NCBI GenBank assembly: GCA_963677225.1
Contig: OY781923.1
Coordinates: 930,001-994,000, forward strand
Origin: SABI01 sp028532915
Lineage (GTDB): Bacteria > Spirochaetota > Spirochaetia > Sphaerochaetales > Sphaerochaetaceae
Direction of reading: 5' to 3'
DNA: 64,000 nt
In this document: in pieces, positions 7,145-14,358 of the stretch
Position numbering within the stretch: the stretch's first letter is position 1
How the letters are laid out: every line of letters begins with the position of its first letter
Program-made: the position numbers and the translations under genes
The notes under the pieces: generated by a model
The model's input: only the letters and a program-made list of their open reading frames with translations
What the model was told of the DNA's origin: nothing
Database searches by the model: none

Positions 7145-9100
7145 TTATAATGTGCTATCCTTCTGTCTGGCCAGTCTTCTCTCCATCTGCTTTCTGGTGA
7201 ACTCGGGTTCATCCATGAAGAAATAGATCTTCTTGGCAAGTGGAATCTTGTTCCAGACTTTCTTCAGCCACGGCATGACCCAATAGTCGAGTCCGAAGGC
7301 TCTTCCTGCTCCGCCGATCATTACGATTGAGACGGCCATGTACCACAGAATTTCCTTTCCTGCCATTGCTCCGATGAGGAACATGGTGGAAAGTCCCAGT
7401 GATACCACGGCTGCCGGAGCTGTCAACAGACCTCCGACGAAACACAGTCCGATTCCGACTTCGGCAAGGACGATGATCACCTGGAAGAAATAGGGTGCAG
7501 CTGCCACAAGATTGTCGTTCATCCATGTGTACAGACCCAGAGGCTGATCCAGAAGAGGCGGAGCAAACTGCTGAACGGTTTCAACTGCGGCATCTGCTAC
7601 ATCTGCTACTGCATTACTTGCACTGCTGACAGCTTCGGTTACGACCTCTGCGACCTCTCCGCTTGCTGCCGACACGGCATCACCGGTTCCATCCGCCGGG
7701 GCTCCCCAGTAGACTTTGCTTCCGGTGGTATCGGTCAGCCACCCTTCGGTGATCTTGTTGATACCTTCGATGAGCCACATGACTCCAAGATACATTCTCA
7801 GGAATGTCATCCAGTAGGCCTGAGGTTTATAGGTTGCCAGACCTCCGATGAGAGATCTTCTGTTTTTGATGTTGAGAATCTCATGTTTGAAGTAGCCCCA
7901 TGCACCGTTGACTCCGCACACTCCGAACTGATAGTACATGTTCACCAGATGCTTAATTGCCTGTGCGAAGAAGCCGGACATCGCCATTCCCATATTGAAT
8001 GAGACAGCATAACGTCCGCCGATACTCACCATATATCCGTGGAATGCCGATTTGAACGGTTTTGCAGGCTGAGCTTTCAGTCCGAGTTCGCTCTTGATCG
8101 TATAGATGATTCCGTCAGCAGCCGTAGCGGCCGTCTGTTCCGCGGCCTCGACAATCTGGGGGACAGGCCGTTCATTTTCGATGAACCAGATGCCGTCACC
8201 TGCGAGGTAGACATTATCATGGTCGGGTGATCTCATATATTCATCGACTTTCTTTCTCTGGACTTTTCCATCGGCAAGGTCGAGAGAGTTGCAGAAGGAG
8301 GTTCCTCTTACACCACAGGTCCACACGAGCGTTCTCGTCTTTATGACTGTCCCGTCTTTGATGGTGAACGATTCAGCATCCGCTTTTACGATGAGGCTGT
8401 TGGTGCGGATGATGACTCCTTTCTTCTTCATGTAAGCGATAGCCTTGTTTCTCGGTTTGTCGGGGAGCATATTCAGGATGTTGCCGAGAGCTTCGACGTT
8501 CATCAATGTGACTTCATCATAATCAACGCCGAAATCTTTGCAGAGAATAGGAAGCCATTCGATCAGTTCGCCTACGAGCTCGACTCCGGTGAAACCTCCG
8601 CCGGCGACAACGAAGGTGAGCATCTCTTTTCTGACCTGTGCGTCCTTCTCATAACTCGCTGCTCTCACGATATCCGTGATATGGCGTTTGATTCTCAGCG
8701 CATCCTGCAGTGACCACAGATAGAAAGAGTGTTCTTTTACACCGGGGATGTTGAAATCTGTCGATTCGGCACCGGTGGCGATGATGATCTGATCATATGG
8801 GTAAGAAGCTCCCACTCCATGGAGTACCTGCTGTTTGAAATCAATTGTCGTAATCTCGTCTCTGACCACGTTCACGCACTTTCCGGCAAAGATTCTGTCG
8901 AAGGAGATCTTGACTGAGGATTCATCCACTCTGTTTCCTGCAACTTCATGCAGTTCTGTCATCAGGATGTGATGCTTGTGGCGGTCAATCAAAGTTATCT
9001 CTACTTTGTCCTGGTGCTTCTTGAATGCTTTATGAAGGCGTTTCGCGGCGTGAACGCCGGCATATCCTCCACCTAGCACAACGATTCGTTTCTTATCCAT
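7145..9100 (-). CDS. ndh2: Type II NADH dehydrogenase fused to DoxX-like membrane domain (Ndh2)
   Basis: 651 residues. The N-terminal ~400 residues are a type II NADH:quinone oxidoreductase, with FAD loop GGGYAG near residue 10, NADH-binding loop GGGFTGVELVGE near 165 and a later FAD-contact region with AGDG. From about residue 425 there is a DoxX-like four-helix membrane domain, starting around YWMTFLRMYLGVMW. An Ala/Val/Ser-rich loop of about 50 residues sits between its first and second helices. EET-type Ndh2 proteins differ from ordinary Ndh by such a C-terminal membrane extension. I chose the ATG at 9100, which has AAGGAG 6 bases upstream, over the ATG at 9118, which overlaps that site. 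It is the first gene of the ndh2-dmkB-79-aa unit and is divergent from apbE. Confidence 0.9.
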   Translation of the reverse strand: MDKKRIVVLGGGYAGVHAAKRLHKAFKKHQDKVEITLIDRHKHHILMTELHEVAGNRVDESSVKISFDRIFAGKCVNVVRDEITTIDFKQQVLHGVGASYPYDQIIIATGAESTDFNIPGVKEHSFYLWSLQDALRIKRHITDIVRAASYEKDAQVRKEMLTFVVAGGGFTGVELVGELIEWLPILCKDFGVDYDEVTLMNVEALGNILNMLPDKPRNKAIAYMKKKGVIIRTNSLIVKADAESFTIKDGTVIKTRTLVWTCGVRGTSFCNSLDLADGKVQRKKVDEYMRSPDHDNVYLAGDGIWFIENERPVPQIVEAAEQTAATAADGIIYTIKSELGLKAQPAKPFKSAFHGYMVSIGGRYAVSFNMGMAMSGFFAQAIKHLVNMYYQFGVCGVNGAWGYFKHEILNIKNRRSLIGGLATYKPQAYWMTFLRMYLGVMWLIEGINKITEGWLTDTTGSKVYWGAPADGTGDAVSAASGEVAEVVTEAVSSASNAVADVADAAVETVQQFAPPLLDQPLGLYTWMNDNLVAAAPYFFQVIIVLAEVGIGLCFVGGLLTAPAAVVSLGLSTMFLIGAMAGKEILWYMAVSIVMIGGAGRAFGLDYWVMPWLKKVWNKIPLAKKIYFFMDEPEFTRKQMERRLARQKDSTL

Positions 9101-9157
9101 TATATGCTCCTTGTCCATATGGGCTTGTTGTATCCGAATGGATCATTGAATAATATC

Positions 9158-9170
9158 TGTGATTTTCACA
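9158..9170. promoter_or_regulatory. 13-bp palindrome between ndh2 and apbE
   Basis: Arms TGTGA and TCACA are perfect and separated by TTT, in the divergent ndh2/apbE intergenic region. The 3-base spacing differs from the CRP (6) and Rex patterns. It is a candidate operator for an unidentified regulator. Confidence 0.4.
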
Positions 9171-9223
9171 AGAATGCCATATCCACATCTTGTTCTTTAT
9201 CTTAATATGCGATATATCACATA

Positions 9224-9229
9224 TATAGT
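9224..9229 (+). promoter_or_regulatory. -10 element of apbE, leaderless spacing
   Basis: TATAGT ends 6 bases before the apbE ATG, and no ribosome site is present. No good -35 box is visible in this AT-rich region. The 10-mer CGATATATCA at 9210-9219, just upstream, recurs near the pplA promoter at 11903-11912. Confidence 0.45.
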
Positions 9230-9235
9230 AATACC

Positions 9236-10294
9236 ATGAAACATAACAAAATTGCAATTCAGTTCTTTTTTATCGGATTGATTTTTTCATTATTCTTCAC
9301 AAGTTGCCAGAAAGATGAGTCAACAGGCGTACAGCCTGCTTCACAATCACGTCTTCTTCTGGGAACTTCTTGCAAGATTACGATATACGATCACCCTGAT
9401 AAAGAAATATTTGAGAAAGCTTTCGCCCGGATAGAAGACATCGAGAACAAGATGTCAGTAAATATTGAGACAAGCGAAGTCTCTTCAGTCAACATGAGTG
9501 CGGGAATCGCTCCGGTAGAAGTTTCGGAAGATACGTTTGCTGTTATCAGTAAGGCTCTGACCGTCTCCGAACTCAGCGGGGGTGCATTTGATATCACCGT
9601 TGAACCTCTTGTGGATGCATGGGGTATCGGAAGCGATGATGCACGTGTTCCGTCGCAGCAGGAAATCGATTCACTGCTCCCTCTCATTGATTACAAAGAT
9701 ATTGTCATTAATGAGGACACACACACAGTGTTTCTTCCTGTCGAAGGGATGGGGATAGACCTCGGTGGAATCGCCAAAGGGTATGCCGCCGATGAGGTCG
9801 CCGAGATCCTTAAAGAAGAAGGTGTCGAAAAGGCTATCATCAATCTCGGAGGTAATGTGCTTACCATCGGATCGAGGGTAGATGGAACTCCCTGGAGAAT
9901 CGGGGTTCAGAACCCTGATGCCGAAAGAGGGGGGCACGTGATGATCCTGAAACTGGAAGATCAGGCTCTGGTGACCAGCGGTCCTTACGAACGCTATCTC
10001 GAAGTCGATGGAAAGGTCTATCATCATATTCTTGACACTACGACCGGCTATCCGGTTCAAACGAACCTGACAAGTGCCAGCATCATAACCCGTGAATCAT
10101 TCATCGCCGATGCACTGAGCACCGCGATCTACTCCGAAGGGATTGTAAAAGGACTCGAACTGATCGATTCCCTTGATTCAGTTGATGCGATCTTTATCGA
10201 TGATCAGAAGAATATCTATCTGAGCGAGTCTTTTGCAAATCAGCAGATCGAGTATTCTATCAGCAACGATGAGTTTACGGTAAAAGTTCCATAA
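9236..10294 (+). CDS. apbE: FAD:protein FMN transferase, lipoprotein (ApbE/Ftp, FmnB-like)
   Basis: 352 residues. A lipoprotein signal peptide has its lipobox Cys at residue 24 (FFTSC), so the enzyme is anchored outside the cytoplasmic membrane. ApbE-family motifs follow in order: a GGAFDITVEPLVDAWG segment, IDLGGIAKGYAADEV, INLGGN, HHILD.TTGYP and the Mg-binding DALSTA region. ApbE uses FAD to attach FMN covalently to Ser/Thr of FMN-binding domains; spirochaete Ftp proteins also hydrolyse FAD. The natural target here is the three-domain PplA encoded 1.6 kb downstream. It is monocistronic with a leaderless-type promoter. Its 3' end overlaps the convergent fmnA-like gene by 20 bases. Confidence 0.93.
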   Translation: MKHNKIAIQFFFIGLIFSLFFTSCQKDESTGVQPASQSRLLLGTSCKITIYDHPDKEIFEKAFARIEDIENKMSVNIETSEVSSVNMSAGIAPVEVSEDTFAVISKALTVSELSGGAFDITVEPLVDAWGIGSDDARVPSQQEIDSLLPLIDYKDIVINEDTHTVFLPVEGMGIDLGGIAKGYAADEVAEILKEEGVEKAIINLGGNVLTIGSRVDGTPWRIGVQNPDAERGGHVMILKLEDQALVTSGPYERYLEVDGKVYHHILDTTTGYPVQTNLTSASIITRESFIADALSTAIYSEGIVKGLELIDSLDSVDAIFIDDQKNIYLSESFANQQIEYSISNDEFTVKVP

Positions 10295-10895
10295 CCGGAA
10301 CGATATGTGCGAACCAGTGACTGAATATCGCGAAAATGATGTACATGAGCGCAACATGAACGATATGACTCACAATATCATTGAGATTTGCCCTTTCATC
10401 CATCTTCTCTTTTAGATGAATTTCATGATTGTTCTGACTTGCTTCGATCATTAAAGTATCTATCGCGGGAATCAGAGGTCTTTTCTGTTCAATTGAATGC
10501 CAGTTTGTGGTAAGACGGTCATAGTAGAAAAACTGCATGGAAATAAGTCTGCCGAGCTTTCCGGGAATCCTCGGCCGGTATTTCATCATATAGTGGGAAA
10601 CGTACATGAACGAAATGAGCAGAAGTGCTTTTTTTGCTCCGATACTCAGTGATCCCAGCGTCACAGGAAATGACCCTATCGTAAACAGCTGCAGGCCGCT
10701 CGGCTGAAGAGTATGAGCTAAAGAGACTGACAGCAGCAGGATGATGTTGGGAAGAGGTCTGAACTTTCTTCCGCTCAGAACTGCCAGAACGATAAGGCAT
10801 ACGGCCTGAATAAAGGTTCCGGTGAGAGATTTGGAAAAGAGAATCGGTATGATCATCAGAGCACCTGAAGTAATCTGGAGGGTTGATCTATTCAT
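10275..10895 (-). CDS. fmnA: EcfT-like membrane protein (FmnA-like, flavin export candidate)
   Basis: 206-residue membrane protein with four to five hydrophobic segments in the first ~120 residues and one at the C-terminus (about 178-198). The N-terminal part follows the pattern of ECF-transporter transmembrane components (EcfT/CbiQ): a hydrophobic pair, an ...FTIGSFPVTLGSLSIGAKKALLLISFMY-like stretch, then a membrane helix. The usual C-terminal cytoplasmic coupling helices are much reduced compared with ~260-residue EcfT. In Listeria-type EET loci, FmnA is such a protein and is linked to supplying flavin for ApbE/FmnB. The start overlaps the eetB stop by 4 bases. The name rests on both sequence pattern and context; it could also be an uncharacterised membrane protein. 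Confidence 0.6.
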   Translation of the reverse strand: MNRSTLQITSGALMIIPILFSKSLTGTFIQAVCLIVLAVLSGRKFRPLPNIILLLSVSLAHTLQPSGLQLFTIGSFPVTLGSLSIGAKKALLLISFMYVSHYMMKYRPRIPGKLGRLISMQFFYYDRLTTNWHSIEQKRPLIPAIDTLMIEASQNNHEIHLKEKMDERANLNDIVSHIVHVALMYIIFAIFSHWFAHIVPVMELLP

Positions 10896-11431
10896 GCCTG
10901 TGCCTCGCTAACTGTTTGGTACCATCTTGAACGTTCTATGAACATCTGTGCGAAGACTCCGAGGATGACCGCACTCACCAGTCCCGAAAGAAGAAACGGA
11001 GGAGCTATCACATATGTTCCTGCCCCGAAAAGAATGAATCTGCTTACAGTCAGCTGTGCAAGAGTACTGAACAGGGCTCCGGCATTGCTGATTCCGACAC
11101 AGGATACTTTTTCTTTGAACACCTTATAGACTATAAGCATCACCAGTGCACTCGAAAGACTTCCTGCCAGCGAAAAAAGAATTACATAAGAGAACAGGGA
11201 TCCGGTGATAAGAGCCTGTCCGATCACTTTCAGCAGCAGCAGTATGAAGTATTCTTTGTCCGACAGGATTCCGAGCGATATGATCAGTGCCAGATTTGCC
11301 AGTCCCAGCCTCATGAAAGGGACAGGTTTGGGGATCATGTATTCGATCGTGGAAAGGAACAGAGCGCATGCTGCAAGAAGCGCCACCAGTTCCAGTTTTG
11401 ATTCAGTATGAGATTTCGTCTGCTGTTTCAC
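10892..11431 (-). CDS. eetB: Gx-transporter / heptaprenyl diphosphate synthase component I family (EetB-like)
   Basis: 179 residues with five to six membrane segments, and an N-terminal KPVPFMRLGLANL segment typical of the COG4769 Gx transporter family (long mislabelled heptaprenyl diphosphate synthase component I). The GTG start at 11431 has GAGGAGG 6 bases upstream and lies inside the 3' end of eetA (29-base overlap), so translation is probably coupled. In EET loci this partner, EetB, always travels with the NusG-II domain protein EetA. Together they are thought to pass electrons across or at the membrane. The mechanism is unproven; family membership is good. Confidence 0.75.
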   Translation of the reverse strand: MKQQTKSHTESKLELVALLAACALFLSTIEYMIPKPVPFMRLGLANLALIISLGILSDKEYFILLLLKVIGQALITGSLFSYVILFSLAGSLSSALVMLIVYKVFKEKVSCVGISNAGALFSTLAQLTVSRFILFGAGTYVIAPPFLLSGLVSAVILGVFAQMFIERSRWYQTVSEAQA

Positions 11432-11780
11432 CTTCGGCCTCCTCTACTGTCCCCTGAATGACGATGAATACATTATTGGGCAGACATGCTACCCACTCTC
11501 CCGGCTTACTGATCCATCCCATCAGAACACATATCTGATTCTTGCAGTCCGAGTCATGAACATGTACGCTGTTGTTCTTGATTTCCATAGTGGTCGTTCC
11601 CACAGGACCGGTGAAGGTCTCGGTGGTATCGACCGACAGGTCGTACACCCATTCCTTTCCGCCGCTTGTGACGTGAACCTCCAGAGCCCCATCCAGGGTG
11701 GTGTATAATGTGAAACTCAGTATGCTTATAGATAATGAGATAATAAATATGATAATATCGACGAAAGTCGGTCGCTTCAT
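11403..11780 (-). CDS. eetA: NusG-domain-II protein (EetA-like)
   Basis: 125 residues: one N-terminal membrane anchor (about residues 8-27) followed by an extracytoplasmic beta domain of the NusG-II type. It contains a Cys pair in DSDCKNQICVLMGWI and a later CLPN motif, as seen in EetA-type proteins. It is first in the eetA-eetB-fmnA unit. The promoter is unusual: TTGACA, 17 bases, TACGGT, then only 6 bases to the ATG, with no ribosome site, so the mRNA is probably leaderless. It is divergent from pplA with 143 bases between them. The role in electron transfer comes from EET-locus context. Confidence 0.75.
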   Translation of the reverse strand: MKRPTFVDIIIFIISLSISILSFTLYTTLDGALEVHVTSGGKEWVYDLSVDTTETFTGPVGTTTMEIKNNSVHVHDSDCKNQICVLMGWISKPGEWVACLPNNVFIVIQGTVEEAEGETADEISY

Positions 11781-11786
11781 GGTGAA

Positions 11787-11815
11787 ACCGTATCAGTTAA
11801 TGAACTCCTTGTCAA
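11787..11815 (-). promoter_or_regulatory. Promoter of eetA-eetB-fmnA, leaderless spacing
   Basis: On the minus strand there is a perfect -35 TTGACA (11815-11810), a 17-base spacer and a weaker -10 TACGGT (11792-11787). The ATG follows after 6 bases, which puts the expected transcription start at or next to the start codon. Confidence 0.6.
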
Positions 11816-11861
11816 AAGGGAAAAAAAGTACGAATCAATTGCTAAATCTCCAAATAATATA

Positions 11862-11890
11862 TTGAAATAATTGCGATGAATTAATATACT
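11862..11890 (+). promoter_or_regulatory. Promoter of pplA
   Basis: TTGAAA (11862-11867), a 17-base spacer and TATACT (11885-11890). The leader of about 27 bases contains the palindrome ATATCGATAT (11899-11908), the 10-mer CGATATATCA shared with apbE, and an AGGAG ribosome site. Confidence 0.7.
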
Positions 11891-11923
11891 ATAAATAGAT
11901 ATCGATATATCAGGAGTGATTAT

Positions 11924-13219
11924 ATGAAAAAAATTCATGTTACTTTGTTGACAGTTCTTGTTGTTCTGTTGGCAATGATTTCTTTTGTCGGATGCCAGAA
12001 GGAAGCGGAAGAAGTTGCCGCAACTGCAGCACCGGAAGTCAAAGAAGAGACAACTGTTGAACCTTCAGCAGCATCGGCGGGGTATGAAGACGGAATCTAC
12101 TTCGCAGTAGACGAAGAGTTCCCTTCAAGCGGGTGGAAATATGCAGTTACACTGACGGTCGAAGGTGGAAAGATCGTTGATGTTGACTGGGAAGGTATCA
12201 GCGTCTCTGCAGGTGCACCGAAAAAGGCATACGATGCAGCCGGAAAATATAACATGGTCGCATTCGGCGGAGCTCAGGCTGAATGGTCACAGCAGGCTAA
12301 ACTTGCAGAAGATTACCTGATCAAGGTTCAGGATCCGACAGCAATCACCTATAAAGACGAAAGAGGTCACACTGATGATATCGCAGGTGTATCAATTCAT
12401 GTTGTTGAACTGTTCGGTCTTGCAGAGAAGGCTCTGGCAGCAGGTCCTGTAGGCAGAGGTCCTTACGAGGATGGAGCATACTACTACTTCGATGACGATT
12501 TCGCAGGTTCAGGCTGGAAAGAGTATGTTGCTCTTACAGTGGTCAACGGAAATATCGTGAGCGCAAACTGGTCAGCCGTCAACCGCACAGGTGATGACAA
12601 GAAAGCATATGATGCAGCCGGTAAATACGGCATGGTCGAATACGGCAGTGCTCAGGCAGACTGGTCGGATCAGGCAAGACTGGCAGAAGCATATCTGATC
12701 AAGGTTCAGGATCCCTCAAAGATCGAGTACAAGGATGATAACGGTCATACAGATGCTATCTCAGGTGTCTCTATCCATGTCAACGGATTGTTCGATCTGG
12801 CCGAGAAAGCTCTTGAAGCAGGTCCTAGAGACATCGGTCCCTACGCCGACGGCGGATATTATGCCATCCAGGATGAGTTCCCTTCTTCCGGTTGGAAAGA
12901 ATATGTCTCAGTTTTCGTAGAGAACGGATACATTGCAAGTGTTAACTGGTCTGCACTCAACGAAGATGGCGATGACAAGAAAGTCTACGATGCAGAAGGC
13001 AAATACGGAATGGTCGCAAAAGGTGGTGCTCAGGATGAATGGTCAGTTCAGGCTGCAAGAGTCGAACAGTACCTCATCGACACTCAGGATCCTTCAGCGA
13101 TCTCGTACATCGATGACAACGGTCATACAGATGATATCGCAGGCGTATCAGTTCACGTGAATTCATTCTACGAACTGGTTCAGGAAGCTCTTGCCGGCGA
13201 TCCCATCAGCTACGAATAA
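11924..13219 (+). CDS. pplA: Three-domain FMN-binding surface lipoprotein (PplA-like)
   Basis: 431 residues. A lipoprotein signal has its Cys at 24 (FVGC), followed by an acidic Ala/Glu linker and three tandem FMN-binding domains (about 53-172, 180-298, 306-424) repeating every ~126 residues. Each opens Y.DG.Y, continues SGWK..V and V..G.I, and ends with the predicted flavinylation loop: DIAGVS (Ser157), AISGVS (Ser283) and DIAGVS (Ser409). Family consensus is (S/T)GA(T/S), with FMN phosphoester-linked to the last residue, so each domain probably carries FMN on Ser after ApbE action. Listeria PplA has two such domains; here there are three. It is likely the terminal surface electron carrier of the EET chain. 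It has its own promoter and an intrinsic terminator follows. Confidence 0.88.
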   Translation: MKKIHVTLLTVLVVLLAMISFVGCQKEAEEVAATAAPEVKEETTVEPSAASAGYEDGIYFAVDEEFPSSGWKYAVTLTVEGGKIVDVDWEGISVSAGAPKKAYDAAGKYNMVAFGGAQAEWSQQAKLAEDYLIKVQDPTAITYKDERGHTDDIAGVSIHVVELFGLAEKALAAGPVGRGPYEDGAYYYFDDDFAGSGWKEYVALTVVNGNIVSANWSAVNRTGDDKKAYDAAGKYGMVEYGSAQADWSDQARLAEAYLIKVQDPSKIEYKDDNGHTDAISGVSIHVNGLFDLAEKALEAGPRDIGPYADGGYYAIQDEFPSSGWKEYVSVFVENGYIASVNWSALNEDGDDKKVYDAEGKYGMVAKGGAQDEWSVQAARVEQYLIDTQDPSAISYIDDNGHTDDIAGVSVHVNSFYELVQEALAGDPISYE

Positions 13220-13240
13220 GTCGGAAATCATTACATAAGA

Positions 13241-13273
13241 AAAGGCCGTTATCCTCATTGGATGACGGCCTTT
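13241..13273 (+). terminator. Intrinsic terminator after pplA
   Basis: Stem AAAGGCCGT (13241-13249) pairs with ACGGCCTTT (13265-13273). Short A and T runs on either side make it potentially bidirectional for the convergent cysK gene. Confidence 0.65.
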
Positions 13274-13319
13274 CCTATTCGGTGATCTTTCATGCGAATT
13301 ACATGAAGTATCTGTTTAC

Positions 13320-14252
13320 TCAGTCCTGAAAAAGCGGGGTGGACAGATATCTGTCACCATTATCGGGAAGAAGAACCACGATGGTCTTTCCTTTGAACTC
13401 CTCCCTTCCGGCAAGTTTCATCGCGGCACTCAAAGCAGCACCTGCGGAGATCCCTACGAGAATTCCTTCAGTCTTACCCAGATCCTTTGCGGTGGCAAAC
13501 GATTCTTCGTTCGAAACTGTGATTATCTCATCATAGATGGAAGTGTTCAGCGTATCAGGAATGAAACCGGCCCCGATGCCCTGAATCTTGTGTGGACCTT
13601 TTTTCCCTTCTGTCAGCACAGGAGAACCGGTCGGTTCAACCCCGACGATTGTGACGTTGTCGATTTTCTCTTTCAGATAACGGCCGACACCGCTTATCGT
13701 ACCGCCGGTACCGATACCAGCGACGAATGCATCAACAGCACCGTCCGTATCTTCGAAAATCTCGACAGCGGTATGTTCATAGTGTGCCAGGGGATTCGCC
13801 TGATTGGTGAACTGACCGGGCATGAAGGCGTTATCCGTTTGTTCTACTATCTCCTTTGCTCTGCTGATAGCTCCTCCCATTCCCCCTTCTGCAGGGGTGA
13901 GAACCAGCTGGGCCCCATATCCTTTCAGAAGGTTTCTTCGCTCTACGCTCATACTTTCGGGCATTGTGAGAATCAGTTTGTATCCTCTGCTTGCAGCAAT
14001 CAGTGCCAATCCGATACCCGTATTGCCGCTGGTCGGTTCGACTATCGTCCCCCCTGGTTTCAACAGTCCTTCCTGTTCTGCCTTATCTACCATAGCCTTC
14101 GCAATACGGTCTTTTACAGAACCTCCGGGATTCATGGATTCCAGTTTTACCAGTATCCTTGCTTGAACATCATGTTTTTTTGTAAATCTATCAATCGAGA
14201 CCAATGGAGTGTTTCCGATCGTCTCACTTACATTAGTATATATCTTTCCCAT
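13320..14252 (-). CDS. cysK: Cysteine synthase A
   Basis: 310-residue PLP-dependent O-acetylserine sulfhydrylase, full family length. The PLP Lys is K47 in GGSVKDR, the substrate loop TSGNTG lies at 74-79, and the phosphate-binding GTGGTISG lies near 175. The C-terminal half contains the conserved GI(S/G)AGA region. It makes cysteine from O-acetylserine and sulfide in the cytosol. The start has an AGAGGA ribosome site 8 bases upstream. It is monocistronic and convergent with pplA. No serine acetyltransferase is adjacent. Confidence 0.95.
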   Translation of the reverse strand: MGKIYTNVSETIGNTPLVSIDRFTKKHDVQARILVKLESMNPGGSVKDRIAKAMVDKAEQEGLLKPGGTIVEPTSGNTGIGLALIAASRGYKLILTMPESMSVERRNLLKGYGAQLVLTPAEGGMGGAISRAKEIVEQTDNAFMPGQFTNQANPLAHYEHTAVEIFEDTDGAVDAFVAGIGTGGTISGVGRYLKEKIDNVTIVGVEPTGSPVLTEGKKGPHKIQGIGAGFIPDTLNTSIYDEIITVSNEESFATAKDLGKTEGILVGISAGAALSAAMKLAGREEFKGKTIVVLLPDNGDRYLSTPLFQD

Positions 14253-14303
14253 ATAATTCCTCTTAATCCGAAGGTAATGATTTTATCAGGAAGGGTCAAC
14301 GGG

Positions 14304-14341
14304 TAAAAAAACAGCTGCCTGCATAAGAAACAGGCAGCTGT
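14304..14341 (-). terminator. Intrinsic terminator of the FKBP lipoprotein gene
   Basis: On the minus strand, perfect 11-bp arms ACAGCTGCCTG and CAGGCAGCTGT enclose a 9-base loop and run into seven T residues. Confidence 0.85.
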
Positions 14342-14358
14342 ATGCGATATTCTTTCTT

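Noticed and set aside
9158..9170. CRP, FNR or Rex binding site
   Set aside because: Half-sites look CRP-like, but the 3-base spacing does not fit CRP (6), FNR (4 between TTGAT arms) or Rex sites, so no regulator is named.
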